This document shows positions 1 to 8,589 of a DNA stretch of 64,000 nucleotides, one piece after another (position 1 is the first letter of the stretch; each line of letters starts with the position of its first letter). The stretch lies in contig JAJZVX010000001.1 of the NCBI GenBank assembly GCA_021846985.1, positions 186,001-250,000 of the forward strand. The letters are read 5' to 3'. Both the position numbers and the translations under genes were made by a program. Below the pieces are notes generated by a model. That model did not search any database. It saw nothing but the letters and a program-made list of their open reading frames with translations, and had not been told where the DNA came from. This DNA is from Acidobacteriota bacterium (GTDB lineage: Bacteria > Acidobacteriota > Terriglobia > Terriglobales > Acidobacteriaceae).

Positions 1-1
1 C

Positions 2-1141
2 TCCGGCGTATGGCGGTTCCGGGAACTGCTGCCGATTCTGGAAAGCTTTGGCAACGCCGTAACCCTGCGAGAAGGCAATACGCCCCTCTATCCCCTCACG
101 CGCGCGGCAAAATCCCTCGGAATCGACCAGCTCTTTGCCAAGCACCAGGGGATGAATCCGACCGGATCGTTCAAGGACACAGGAATGACCGCGGCCCTGA
201 GCGTGGCCCGCGAGCGGGGCTTCGGGTGGGTGGCCTGCGCCTCCACGGGCAATACCTCGGCCTCCATGGCGGCCTATGCCGCGCGGGCGGGACTGCGCAG
301 CCTCGTACTCATTCCCGAGGGCAAAATTGCCTGGGGCAAGCTCTCGCAGGCCATGGACTACGGCGCCCTGACCCTCCAATTGAAAACGGACTTCGACGGC
401 TGCCTGGGCATACTGACCGAAATTGTGCAACAGGCGCCGGTCTACCTGCTCAATTCGGTCAACCCCTACCGCCTGGAGGGGCAAAAGACGCCCGCCTTCG
501 AGATTGCCGAGGCCTTTGACTGGAATGTGCCCGACCACCTGATTGTGCCGGGCGGGAACCTGGGCAACAGTTCGGCGCTGGGCAAGGGGTTCCGCGAGAT
601 GAAGGAACTGGGCCTGGTGGCGCGCATGCCGCGGATCTCGGTAATCCAGGCGGCGGGCGCCAATCCGCTGGTGCAGAGCCTGGCCACGCACCATGGCGCC
701 AGGCTGGAACCGGTGGTGGCGCACACACGGGCGACCGCGATCCGCATTGGGAACCCGGCTTCGTGGCGCAAGGCGGCACGGGCCATTCAGGATACGGGCG
801 GCTGGTGCCTCGACGTGACCGAGGCCGAGATTGCCGTGGCCAAGGCCGAGCTGGGCGCGGAGGGGCTGGGCTGCGAACCGGCCTCGGCCGTAACGCTGGC
901 GGGCCTGAAGAAACTGCGCCGGCAGGGAGCAGTGAACGCGGGAGAGTCTGTGGTGCTCGTGCTCACGGGCCACACGCTCAAGGACGCCGACTACACGATC
1001 GACTTCCATCGCGGCACTCTCTTGCAGACCGAGGAGAAAACCGGGCTCGAATCCCAGATCGAGGCCCTGCGCCGCAACGCGCAGGTGCTGGAGGCAAAAC
1101 CAGAGGCCGTGCTGGCCGCGCTGAAGGATAGTGCCGGATGA
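2..1141 (+). CDS. thrC: threonine synthase, 5'-truncated by the window edge
   Basis: PLP-dependent enzyme converting O-phosphohomoserine to threonine, the last step of the threonine branch. The reading frame is open from base 2, so the gene begins before the window; 379 codons are visible. The visible N-terminus carries the substrate-loop region (LREGNTPLYPL) and the PLP-lysine motif NPTGSFKDTGM; a PLP phosphate-binding glycine stretch follows (VPGGNLGNSSALGKG). An internal ATG at base 152 would cut off the region before the PLP lysine, so it is not the true start. The stop overlaps the homoserine kinase start (ATGA), which makes a thrC-thrB operon. Family assignment is firm; the missing N-terminus cannot be described. 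Confidence 0.93.
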   Translation, partial: SGVWRFRELLPILESFGNAVTLREGNTPLYPLTRAAKSLGIDQLFAKHQGMNPTGSFKDTGMTAALSVARERGFGWVACASTGNTSASMAAYAARAGLRSLVLIPEGKIAWGKLSQAMDYGALTLQLKTDFDGCLGILTEIVQQAPVYLLNSVNPYRLEGQKTPAFEIAEAFDWNVPDHLIVPGGNLGNSSALGKGFREMKELGLVARMPRISVIQAAGANPLVQSLATHHGARLEPVVAHTRATAIRIGNPASWRKAARAIQDTGGWCLDVTEAEIAVAKAELGAEGLGCEPASAVTLAGLKKLRRQGAVNAGESVVLVLTGHTLKDADYTIDFHRGTLLQTEEKTGLESQIEALRRNAQVLEAKPEAVLAALKDSAG

Positions 1142-2079
1142 ACGGTGCGTCCCTTGCCCCCTCCGCGCCGCTGCGCTTGCGGCTTCCCGCCACCTCGGCA
1201 AACCTGGGCTCCGGGTTCGACGCGGCCGCGGTCGCCCTCGATCTCTATCTGCAAATCGAGGCGGAGCCGGCCGGCGCGTTTTCCATTGCTGCCTCCGGGC
1301 GCGACTCGGACCGCTGTTCCCGCCTCGACGACAACCTGATCCTCGAACTTTACCAGCACATCCTGCGCCAGAACGGCAAGCCCGTTGTGCCCTTGGCCAT
1401 TCGCATGCACAACCAGATCCCGCTGGGCATGGGATGCGGATCGTCGGCGGCCGGCCGGCTGGCCGCCCTCGTGCTGGCCGTGCACTTTGGCGCGCTGGAC
1501 TGGACCCACGAGCGCATCCTCGAAGAGGCCTGCGCGCTGGAGGGACATCCGGACAACGCCGCGGCGTGCTGGCTCGGCGGCTTTGTGGCCACCGCCAGCC
1601 ATGCCGGAAAACCCCATGTGGCGCAGGTGACGCCGCCCCCCGAGTGGCGGGCCATCGTGGTGCTGCCCGCCGAGCCTCTGGCCACCAGCAAGGCGCGGGC
1701 GGTGTTGCCGGCGAGCTATGCGCGAGCGGACGCGGTGGCCAACATCCAGTCGGCCAGCCTGCTGGGACTGGCGTTTGCGCAGGCGCGGGGCGACCTGCTG
1801 CGCATCGCCATGCAGGACCGCATTCACCAGCCCTACCGCGCCCCCTTCTGCCCGCTCATTCCGCTGCTGGTTCCGCTGGCCGGCGAACACGGCATCCTGG
1901 GAGCGGCGCTCAGCGGCGCGGGGCCCGCGGTGCTGGTGGTCACGGCGGCCGAGTCCTGCGTCCAGGAAGCTTCGGCGGTCATCCGCAAGGCTCTCGGCGG
2001 CGCTCTGCAGGCGGAACTCGTGGTCTGCCGGTTTGTTGCCTCGGGCGCTAAGGACCAAATGCAGTCGCCCGGCTTGTAA
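1138..2079 (+). CDS. thrB: homoserine kinase
   Basis: GHMP-family kinase that phosphorylates homoserine, providing the substrate of the threonine synthase encoded just upstream. The 313-residue length is normal for ThrB. Seen in the sequence: the N-terminal motif PATSANLGSGFD, the GHMP ATP-binding loop IPLGMGCGSSAAG at about residues 95-107, EGHPDNAAAC, and the C-terminal GHMP glycine loop GAALSGAGPAVL. The start codon overlaps the thrC stop by 4 bases, indicating translational coupling. Nothing unusual was noticed. Confidence 0.93.
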   Translation: MNGASLAPSAPLRLRLPATSANLGSGFDAAAVALDLYLQIEAEPAGAFSIAASGRDSDRCSRLDDNLILELYQHILRQNGKPVVPLAIRMHNQIPLGMGCGSSAAGRLAALVLAVHFGALDWTHERILEEACALEGHPDNAAACWLGGFVATASHAGKPHVAQVTPPPEWRAIVVLPAEPLATSKARAVLPASYARADAVANIQSASLLGLAFAQARGDLLRIAMQDRIHQPYRAPFCPLIPLLVPLAGEHGILGAALSGAGPAVLVVTAAESCVQEASAVIRKALGGALQAELVVCRFVASGAKDQMQSPGL

Positions 2080-2088
2080 GCCGCCACC

Positions 2089-2116
2089 GGCAGGTGTCGT
2101 TACAATCACGCCTGCC
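2089..2116 (+). terminator. hairpin just after thrB
   Basis: GGCAGG (2089-2094) pairs with CCTGCC (2111-2116), ten bases after the thrB stop. The stem is short and there is no T-run, so this is at best a weak terminator or 3'-end stabiliser. Confidence 0.35.
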
Positions 2117-2246
2117 GCCACGGAACGTATCTATTTGTGTAGTCACCGCTCGCGTGATTACTGCCCTTATTACCGAAGTTTGCTTGCTATTCCGCAACAG
2201 AAACCCTACAGTCGCACCGTGGGCAGTTCTGGGGGAGGGCTGCTCT

Positions 2247-2281
2247 AGCGCCTGTCATCTCTTGTAGATGCAGGCGCTTTT
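2247..2281 (+). terminator. strong rho-independent-type hairpin
   Basis: AGCGCCTG (2247-2254) pairs perfectly with CAGGCGCT (2271-2278). An inner CATCT/AGATG stem continues it around the loop CTTGT, with one bulged T. It is followed directly by TTTT then GATTT. It lies 170 bp after thrB and 270 bp before trxA, so it may end a long thrB 3' UTR or a separate small transcript. Confidence 0.7.
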
Positions 2282-2550
2282 GATTTGCGCGGCGCACGCT
2301 GCCTGCTGCGCCCCTGCCCAACCTCTGCGCACGCCGCGCGGTGGCCCCCAACGGCCCGTGAGCCCGCCCGCGCCTTGTGCGAATGGGTCATAAAACAAAG
2401 ATGGACAAACACATCCCGGTCCGTAGCGGCTGCTTCGGCCGTCCGCAGACGCGGGCCGCAACAAGGGTTGCGACTTTCCCGCCTGCTGGCGCATCCTTGA
2501 AGAGGCAGTGCATGTACACTGGGCAAAGCCCACATACAGCAAGGAGGAAC

Positions 2551-2883
2551 ATGGCAGGGTTGGGAGTATTTGAAGTAAGCGACGCGACGTTTGAACAGGA
2601 AGTGCTGCAAAGCGAGCAGCCGGTCCTGGTGGATTTCTGGGCCGTGTGGTGCGGTCCGTGCAAGGCGATCGGTCCGATCGTGGACTCCATTGCCGCGTCC
2701 TATGCGGGGAAACTGAAGGTGGCGAAGGTGAATGTGGACGAGAACGGCGCCGCGCCCTCGCGCTACGGCATTCGTGGCATTCCCACGCTGCTGTTCTTCA
2801 AGGGAGGCAAGGTGGCCGACCAGGTGGTGGGCTACGTGCCCCAGGAAGTGATTGAGGAGAAGGTGAAGCGGCTTCTGGCGTAG
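2551..2883 (+). CDS. trxA: thioredoxin
   Basis: Small thiol-disulfide oxidoreductase of 110 residues, the standard thioredoxin length, with the active-site motif WCGPC at residues 33-37 and the cis-proline segment RGIPTLLFFKGG. The start was chosen at 2551 because AAGGAGG lies at 2541-2547 with ideal spacing; an in-frame upstream ATG at 2377 would add a low-complexity arginine-rich leader with no homology to thioredoxins. Cytoplasmic general reductant; a link to the sulfur genes downstream is possible but not shown. Confidence 0.93.
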   Translation: MAGLGVFEVSDATFEQEVLQSEQPVLVDFWAVWCGPCKAIGPIVDSIAASYAGKLKVAKVNVDENGAAPSRYGIRGIPTLLFFKGGKVADQVVGYVPQEVIEEKVKRLLA

Positions 2884-2909
2884 ATCCAGAGACTGGCTGG
2901 GTGAGTGGG

Positions 2910-2939
2910 GCAAGGCCCGGCGTCCGCGCCGGGCCTTGC
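2910..2939. terminator. bidirectional hairpin between trxA and bacilliredoxin gene
   Basis: A perfect 13 bp stem: GCAAGGCCCGGCG (2910-2922) and CGCCGGGCCTTGC (2927-2939), with a four-base loop TCCG. It begins 27 bases after the trxA stop. The next gene is convergent. No long T-run follows on either strand, but stem strength and position suggest a shared terminator. Confidence 0.6.
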
Positions 2940-3122
2940 TGCATGTGCAGACGAGGGGATTGACCGGCGAAATGCGGCGAGGCGCAGCGGAGAGTTGTGC
3001 CGGAATGCGGGTTACCGCGCAACCGTGCAGAGAGACTGTCCGGGATACATGCGCCGCTTCGATGACCGGCATCAATACGCAGCGAAGGCGAGCGGCAAAC
3101 GCGCGCGGGCGCCGGAGCCGTT

Positions 3123-3551
3123 CTATGCGTTGGCCGGAGCGCAGAACTGTGCGAAGACGCGGGCTAGTTCATCGGCGATTTGCTGCGAGGTGGAAAGCTC
3201 AATGACGGAGCGCTGCATGAGATAAACCAGCTTGCCCTGCTTGAGGAGAGCGATGGCGGGCGAGGTGGGCGGATTGCCGTCGAAGTAGCTGCGCGCGCGC
3301 GCGGTGGCCTCGCGGTCCTGCCCGGCAAAGACGGTGAGCTTGTGGTCCGGCAGATGGCGGGCGATTGTAAGAGCCTGGCGCACGCCGGGACGGGCCTTGC
3401 CCGCGGCGCAGCCGCAGATGGCGTTGACCACAAGAAGAGTGACTCCGGGCCGGGCCAGCGCCGCGTCCACTTCCTCGGCGGTCCGCGCCTCTTCAAAACC
3501 TGCGCGCACCAGCTCCTGGCGCATGGGAATCACCATCAATTCGGGATACAT
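3123..3551 (-). CDS. bacilliredoxin BrxA/BrxB family protein
   Basis: 142-residue protein of the family formerly called UPF0403/DUF1094. It contains the redox motif CGC at residues 46-48 in the context VVNAICGCAAGKARPGV, and the conserved N-terminus MYPELMVIPMRQEL. Known members remove bacillithiol from proteins or act as thiol-disulfide isomerases; which low-molecular-weight thiol is used here cannot be seen. The start at 3551 is supported by GGAGG a few bases upstream on the minus strand; a longer in-frame extension runs into the murB gene and is rejected. Divergent from murB, convergent with trxA. Confidence 0.85.
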   Translation of the reverse strand: MYPELMVIPMRQELVRAGFEEARTAEEVDAALARPGVTLLVVNAICGCAAGKARPGVRQALTIARHLPDHKLTVFAGQDREATARARSYFDGNPPTSPAIALLKQGKLVYLMQRSVIELSTSQQIADELARVFAQFCAPANA

Positions 3552-3702
3552 GAATGCCTCCAGCGGGGAAGTCGCTTGATGCCATTTTAGTCTGGATTGG
3601 GGATGCGCGGGGGAATGCAGTTCCGCACGGGACGCTTTGGACGGGCGGGAAACCGCGCGCATACGCGCGGCCGCAGCGAAGCGCGTGGTGTAGCCTTGAT
3701 GG

Positions 3703-4818
3703 GTGCGCATGGAAGAGAACAAGCCGCTGGGGCCGCTGACGACCTTTGGCATTGGCGGGCCGGCGCGCTGGTTTGCCGAGGCGACCAGCGAGGATGAGGT
3801 TGTGGAGGCCGCGGCATGGGCGGCCGCGCGGAAGACGGCGTTGTTTGTTCTGGGCGGGGGCAGCAATGTGCTGATTGCCGATGCCGGATTCGACGGCCTG
3901 GTGTTGCGTGTGGGACTGCTGGGCGTGCATGTGTCGCCGGCGGGCGCGCAAGACGCCGATGCGCTCTATCAGGTTGCGGCAGGGGAACAGTGGGACAGCT
4001 TTGTGGAGCGCGCTGCGCGCGAGAACTGCGCGGGCGTGGAGTGTCTGGCGGGCATTCCCGGCACGGTGGGCGGTACGCCGGTGCAGAACGTGGGCGCCTA
4101 TGGACAGGAAGTGGCTGCGACGATTGAGCGTGTGCGCGCCTACGATCTGCTGGCGCGGGAGTTCGTGGAGTTCCCTGCGGCCGAGTGTGGATTTGGCTAT
4201 CGCCAGAGCCGGTTCAATGGCGCCGAACGCGGTCGCTACGTGGTGACACGGGTGGACTTTCGCCTGCAGCCGGGCGGCGCACCCACGCTGCGCTATGCCG
4301 ACCTGCAACGCGCGCTGGCCGGGGCCGGGCCCGAAGGCAAGCCGCCGGAACTGGTCCGGGTGACAGAAGCCGTGCGCCGCGTGCGCCGCGGCAAGGGCAT
4401 GCTGCTGGTGGAGGGCGACGCGGATTGCCGCAGTGCGGGGAGCTTCTTCAAGAATCCGGTGGTGACGGAAGACGAGGCGAGGAAGCTGGGCGCCGTATGC
4501 GGGAAAGTAGCGCCGCGCTTCCCGGCCGGCGCGGGGCCGCAGACGGAGGGAAAGACGAAGGTTCCGGCCGCGTGGCTGATGGAGCAGGCCGGCTTCAGCA
4601 AAGGATACGTCCTGGCCCGGGCCGGCATCTCCTCGCGGCACACGCTCGCGCTGGTGAATCGGGGCGACGGTGAAGGGCGCAGCGCGAGCGCGGCAGAGAT
4701 GCTGGCGCTGGCCCAGGCGATCCGCGAAGCGGTGGAGCAGCGATTTGGGTTGCGCCTGGAGATGGAGCCAGTGCTGGTTGGTTTCGAGGCGGAGAAGAAG
4801 ACGGATCCGGTGGCGTAA
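3703..4818 (+). CDS. murB: UDP-N-acetylmuramate dehydrogenase
   Basis: FAD enzyme of peptidoglycan precursor synthesis (reduction of UDP-GlcNAc-enolpyruvate with NADPH). Seen: TTFGIGGPARWF and VLGGGSNVL in the FAD-binding domain, GFGYRQSRFN as in type I (E. coli-like) MurB, and the C-terminal AGSFFKNPVV and PAAWLMEQAGFSKGY segments. 371 residues, slightly longer than E. coli MurB. Start is GTG 3703 or ATG 3709; the two cannot be separated by eye. It stands alone, divergent from the bacilliredoxin gene, and has no evident link to the sulfur genes. Confidence 0.92.
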   Translation: MRMEENKPLGPLTTFGIGGPARWFAEATSEDEVVEAAAWAAARKTALFVLGGGSNVLIADAGFDGLVLRVGLLGVHVSPAGAQDADALYQVAAGEQWDSFVERAARENCAGVECLAGIPGTVGGTPVQNVGAYGQEVAATIERVRAYDLLAREFVEFPAAECGFGYRQSRFNGAERGRYVVTRVDFRLQPGGAPTLRYADLQRALAGAGPEGKPPELVRVTEAVRRVRRGKGMLLVEGDADCRSAGSFFKNPVVTEDEARKLGAVCGKVAPRFPAGAGPQTEGKTKVPAAWLMEQAGFSKGYVLARAGISSRHTLALVNRGDGEGRSASAAEMLALAQAIREAVEQRFGLRLEMEPVLVGFEAEKKTDPVA

Positions 4819-5161
4819 CGGCACGAGGGAATGACCGCGAGCAAATCTTTCGCAGAGGCGGTTTTGCCGTGAGCATTGCACCTTTGCGCCGCGCGCGTGC
4901 GGGCGCAGATTCTTCTGCCGGCGCACGCTGTATCTCGTAAAGGTGACAGCAACATGCGCTCTGCGCGCGGCTGAAGGAGCGCGCCAATTGCCCGCGGTTG
5001 GAGATCGTGAGAGGGCTGTTATCACGCCCGAGCGTGACCACAGTCACAGCGGCAGAAGATTTCAATCAGATAGCGTGGCGCGGTTCGAGTTTAGCTCGCA
5101 GACGCAGTTTCTTGTCCTAAAGTAGAAGCGCGCTCTCAATAGAAATGAGGACATTCGAACG
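4819..5161 (+). other. 343 bp promoter region of the first SDH/FRD operon
   Basis: No gene was found. It holds a CRP/FNR-like palindrome at 5033-5048 and a second, wider inverted repeat, CGTGA (5006-5010) with TCACG (5022-5026), spaced by 11 bases. The rest shows no repeat or RNA gene. Confidence 0.6.
5033..5048 (+). promoter_or_regulatory. CRP/FNR/HcpR-like operator upstream of sdhA1
   Basis: CGTGA-CCACAG-TCACA, one mismatch to the palindrome TGTGA-N6-TCACA used by CRP/FNR-family regulators. It lies 113 bases before the sdhA1 ATG. A -10 box at class II spacing is weak (TAGCGT at 5071-5076). The same motif recurs before dsrA, dsrM2, aprB and gltA2 in this window. Confidence 0.55.
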
Positions 5162-6877
5162 ATGCGCAAAGTAGTTCACGATGTCTTGATTATGGGGTCG
5201 GGCCTGGCGGGGTTGCGCGCCGCAGTCGAAATCAGCATGCGGAGCCGCGGGGCCGCAAATATCGGGATTGTGTCGAAGGTGCAGATCATGCGCTCCCATT
5301 CGGTTTGCGCCGAAGGCGGCACGGGAGCCGTGATGCGTCCCGAGGAGGGCGACAGCCTGGAGTTGCACGCCTGGGACACGGTGAAGGGCTCTGACTTTCT
5401 GGCGGACCAGGACGTGGTGGATCGCTTTGTTCAGGCGTCGCCGAACGAAATACGGCTGCTGGAACACTGGGGCGTGCCATGGTCGCGGCGCGAGGATGGC
5501 CGTATCATGCAGCGTCCTTTCGGCGGCCACTCGTTTCCGCGCGCCTGCATGGCGGCCGACAAGACGGGCTTTTTCGAGATGCAGGCCCTTTACGACACGC
5601 TCCTCAAATACACCAACTTCAAGCGCTACGATGAGTGTTTTGTTACGTCGCTGGCGCTGGAGGGCGGGCGCGTTGCCGGACTCACGGCCTACGATCTGGG
5701 CGGCGGGGAGTTCATGCTGCTGCAGGCGAAGGCGCTGCTGATTGCTTCTGGCGGCCTGGGCAATCTCTACGGATTTACCACCTATTCGCAGACGGTAACC
5801 GGCGATGGACAGGCGATGGCGTATCGCGCGGGGCTGGCCTTGGAGGATCCGGAGTTTCTGCAGTTTCATCCGACGGGGCTGGTGCCCTCGGGTATATTGA
5901 TGACGGAAGGCTGCCGCGGCGAGGGCGGTTATCTGCGCAACCGCGACGGCGAACGCTTTATGGGCAAGTATGCGCCCAAGATGATGGAACTGGCGCCGCG
6001 GGACATTGTGTCGCGTTCGGAAACGACGGAGATTCTGGAAGGGCGCGGCTATCCAGGTCCGGGTGGCCTGGATTACGTGCATCTCGACCTGACACACCTG
6101 GGCGCGGAGCGGATCAACAAGCGTCTTCCTCTGATTCGCGAAGTATGCATGAACTTTCTCGGCATCGACCCCATCACGCAGAAGATTCCGATTCGTCCGG
6201 TGGCGCACTACTCGATGGGCGGAATCGAGGCCGATATCGATGGGCGCAGCAAGATGGAGAATCTCTGGGTGGCGGGCGAGGCTGCGTGCCACTCGCTGCA
6301 CGGGGCCAACCGGCTGGGATGCAACTCGACCGCGGAATGTCTGGTGTGGGGCGGCATTACGGGGGGCGAAATCGCGCGGTATCTACAGCTGGACCCAGCG
6401 CTGAGCGCGGCGCCGGAGGCGGCGCTGCGCGAGGAGGAAAGCCGCGTGTTTGGGGATATGCTGCAACGCTCGGGGCCGGAGAATCCGGCCAAGATCCGTC
6501 GCGAACTGCAAGTTCTCATGGACCAACACGCCGGCGTATACCGCGACGGGGAATCGCTGCAGCAGGGATTGCAGAAGGTCGGCGAACTGAAGCAGCGCTT
6601 CGGCCAGATCACGATCCACGACAAGAGCCGCGTGTATAACACGGACCTTACGCAGGCTCTGGAGACGGAGAACATGCTGGATCTGGCGGAGGCGCTGCTG
6701 GCCGCCGCGCTGGCGCGCAAGGAATCGCGTGGCGCGCACTCGCGGCTGGATTTTCCCAAGCGCGATGACGGCCATTTTCTGGGGCACACCATCGTTCATC
6801 GCACCGGAAGCGCTCCGAAGATCGAGTACAAGCCTGTGCGCATCACCAACTGGGAGCCTGTAGAGCGGAAGTATTGA
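5162..6877 (+). CDS. sdhA: succinate dehydrogenase/fumarate reductase flavoprotein subunit (set 1)
   Basis: 571-residue catalytic subunit that interconverts succinate and fumarate on the cytoplasmic face of the membrane complex. Seen: N-terminal FAD loop (MGSGLAGLRAAVE), the covalent-FAD histidine region RSHSVCAEGG, the substrate-site segment FHPTGL, and RPVAHYSMGGIEAD with the catalytic arginine region. It heads an A-C-D-B operon, unlike the second set at 44-48 kb, which is C-A-B. Sequence alone does not tell SDH from FRD; the four-subunit form with two small anchors and the adjacent citrate synthase favour TCA-cycle use, while a sulfur-respiring anaerobe could also run it as fumarate reductase. 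Confidence 0.9.
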   Translation: MRKVVHDVLIMGSGLAGLRAAVEISMRSRGAANIGIVSKVQIMRSHSVCAEGGTGAVMRPEEGDSLELHAWDTVKGSDFLADQDVVDRFVQASPNEIRLLEHWGVPWSRREDGRIMQRPFGGHSFPRACMAADKTGFFEMQALYDTLLKYTNFKRYDECFVTSLALEGGRVAGLTAYDLGGGEFMLLQAKALLIASGGLGNLYGFTTYSQTVTGDGQAMAYRAGLALEDPEFLQFHPTGLVPSGILMTEGCRGEGGYLRNRDGERFMGKYAPKMMELAPRDIVSRSETTEILEGRGYPGPGGLDYVHLDLTHLGAERINKRLPLIREVCMNFLGIDPITQKIPIRPVAHYSMGGIEADIDGRSKMENLWVAGEAACHSLHGANRLGCNSTAECLVWGGITGGEIARYLQLDPALSAAPEAALREEESRVFGDMLQRSGPENPAKIRRELQVLMDQHAGVYRDGESLQQGLQKVGELKQRFGQITIHDKSRVYNTDLTQALETENMLDLAEALLAAALARKESRGAHSRLDFPKRDDGHFLGHTIVHRTGSAPKIEYKPVRITNWEPVERKY

Positions 6878-6911
6878 CCGGAGGATGCAGGCGGGTGACA
6901 GGAAGGGCCAT

Positions 6912-7343
6912 ATGACGGTATTGGACAGACGAAGCAACCGGTTGGGCGTATGGGGATGGCTGGGCGGCGGACGTTGGGGCATGGAGCGCTATGCCTATAT
7001 CCTGCACCGCATCACGGGGCTGGCCATTCTTCTTTACCTTTTGCTGCACATTGTCGTCACCAGCTTTCGGGTGGAAGGGATTTATCTGTGGACGGGAAAT
7101 GGGTTTCTACATTCTCCGGTGTTTGAGATGGGAGAGTATCTGGTATTTGCCGCTTTTGCTTATCACGCCTGCAATGGCCTGCGGCTGGTGCTGGTGGAAC
7201 TGGGAGTGGCGGTCGGGAAGCCCACAGAGCCGGTCTTTCCCTATAAAACATCGCTGAATGTGCAGCGCCCCTTGCTGATCGGCATGATGTTTCTGGCGCT
7301 GATTCTCGTGGCCATGGGCGCATATGCCGAACTGATCGGGTAG
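6912..7343 (+). CDS. sdhC: succinate dehydrogenase/fumarate reductase membrane anchor, SdhC-like
   Basis: 143-residue membrane subunit with three predicted helices. It contains MERYAYILHRITGLAILLY, typical of the SdhC family, where a histidine near helix I and another near helix II (AYHACNGLR) are candidate heme b ligands. The start at 6912 follows GGAAGGG with a few bases of spacing; the in-frame ATG at 6885 sits directly on its own GGAGG and would be too close. Eight bases separate its stop from the next anchor gene. Role: quinone and heme binding for the sdhA product. Confidence 0.82.
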   Translation: MTVLDRRSNRLGVWGWLGGGRWGMERYAYILHRITGLAILLYLLLHIVVTSFRVEGIYLWTGNGFLHSPVFEMGEYLVFAAFAYHACNGLRLVLVELGVAVGKPTEPVFPYKTSLNVQRPLLIGMMFLALILVAMGAYAELIG

Positions 7344-7351
7344 GAGGGGGC

Positions 7352-7735
7352 ATGAACAGAACGCGATTGTGGATCTTGCATATGGCGGCTGGCGTTGTGC
7401 TCTTCCTGGTGCTCGGGATGCACATGGCCATCATGCACCTGGGCGGAGTCAGCCACCTGTTCGCTCCCTATGCGGGAACAGCCGACTCCATCCAGAACAG
7501 CCTCTTTCGCGACAGGATGCCGTTCTTCACCGTGAGCTATGTTCTGCTGCTCGGGGTTGCACTATTTCACGGGCTCTACGGATTCCGAACCATCCTGTTT
7601 GAATTGACATTGAAGCGGGCGGCCGAGCGGGCGATTACCGTTGTCCTTCTTGTTGTCGGCCTTGGATTGTTTGCCCTGGGAACATGGGCGGCCGTGGCCG
7701 CGCATGGAATGGCATTAGCCGGAGTCAAGGGGTAG
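7352..7735 (+). CDS. sdhD: succinate dehydrogenase/fumarate reductase membrane anchor, SdhD-like
   Basis: 127-residue protein with three hydrophobic segments (about residues 8-30, 55-80 and 93-118). Conserved histidines lie in LGMHMAIMHLGG and ALFHGLYGFRTI. A good ribosome-binding site (TAGGAGGGGG) precedes the ATG. It lies between the SdhC-like anchor and the iron-sulfur subunit. The call rests on position and topology as much as on sequence, because these anchors diverge quickly. Confidence 0.75.
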   Translation: MNRTRLWILHMAAGVVLFLVLGMHMAIMHLGGVSHLFAPYAGTADSIQNSLFRDRMPFFTVSYVLLLGVALFHGLYGFRTILFELTLKRAAERAITVVLLVVGLGLFALGTWAAVAAHGMALAGVKG

Positions 7736-7737
7736 TT

Positions 7738-8589
7738 ATGCAACGGACGGATGAGTCGATGCGCACCGTAACATTCCATGTTAGCCGCTATCAGCCGGAA
7801 GGAAAGCGGGGCGCTTATGTGGAGGCCTATGATGTGCCGGTCCATGAAGGGATGACCGTCCTGGAAGGGCTGCACTATATAAAGGACAATCTGGACTCCA
7901 CGCTGGTGTGGCGCTACTCCTGCAGAATGGGTGTGTGCGGCTCATGCGGCATGCTGGTGAACGGGCGTCCGCGGCTGGCCTGCACTACACAGATTCTGCA
8001 TGTGGCCGGGGGCCATCTTGCCGTGGGGCCTTTGCCGAACTTCGAGATCATCCGCGATCTGGTGCCCGATCTGACGAGCATGTTCGAGAAGCATGTTTCC
8101 ATCCAGCCGCACATCTTGCGGAAAAACGAAGAAGAAGTGAATAGCACGGAAGGAGAGTTTTATCAGTCGCCAGAACAACTGGAGCAGTATCTCCAGTTTG
8201 CCTATTGCATCAAATGCGGCTGCTGCATGGCGGCGTGCCCGACCATGGCAACGGACGCACGCTACCTGGGCCCTATGCCGCTGACGGCTGCGCAACGCTA
8301 CAATGCGGACACGCGTGACGACGGACGGCAGGAGCGGAACCTGCAGACGGGCTCGCCGGCAGGAGTGTTTCGCTGTCATTACGGGGGCGAATGCTCGCGC
8401 GTTTGTCCCAAAGGCGTCGATCCTGCCAAGGCTCTGCAACTTCTGAAGAGGCGGCTCGTGCTGGATGCGCTCCATCTTTTTCGCAAGAAGGAGCCCTGCC
8501 GGAAACTGGAGGGATCTGGATCAGGCGAGGTGCTGCCCAATATAGCTGCCGCCCCGGCGCACACCGTTCAATGCAGCGGACAATCCTGA
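7738..8589 (+). CDS. sdhB: succinate dehydrogenase/fumarate reductase iron-sulfur subunit (set 1)
   Basis: 283-residue electron-transfer subunit. Ordered cluster motifs: [2Fe-2S] in CRMGVCGSCGMLVNGRPRLAC, [4Fe-4S] in CIKCGCCMAACP and [3Fe-4S] in CHYGGECSRVCPKG. The start at 7738 is two bases after the sdhD stop; an in-frame start at 7684 would overlap sdhD heavily. The C-terminal tail after the last cluster (about 50 residues) is longer than usual and low in conservation. Confidence 0.9.
   Translation: MQRTDESMRTVTFHVSRYQPEGKRGAYVEAYDVPVHEGMTVLEGLHYIKDNLDSTLVWRYSCRMGVCGSCGMLVNGRPRLACTTQILHVAGGHLAVGPLPNFEIIRDLVPDLTSMFEKHVSIQPHILRKNEEEVNSTEGEFYQSPEQLEQYLQFAYCIKCGCCMAACPTMATDARYLGPMPLTAAQRYNADTRDDGRQERNLQTGSPAGVFRCHYGGECSRVCPKGVDPAKALQLLKRRLVLDALHLFRKKEPCRKLEGSGSGEVLPNIAAAPAHTVQCSGQS

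Larger units (their letters stand above)
2080..2550. other. 471 bp intergenic region between thrB and trxA
   Basis: No convincing protein-coding frame. It holds the small hairpin after thrB and, about 170 bp further on, a much stronger terminator-like hairpin (2247-2281). The stretch 2120-2246 between them is not explained; it could be the body of a short non-coding RNA ending at that terminator, but no family was recognised. The upstream in-frame extension of trxA (2377-2550) is judged non-coding because a good ribosome-binding site sits just before base 2551. Confidence 0.5.

Noticed and set aside
1046-1055. tRNA T-loop-like CTCGAATCCC
   Set aside because: Lies inside thrC codons and no cloverleaf can be drawn around it; no tRNA genes were found in the window.
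3493-5025. 510-codon open frame on the minus strand across murB
   Set aside because: Shadow of murB; no motif, and it spans the murB promoter.
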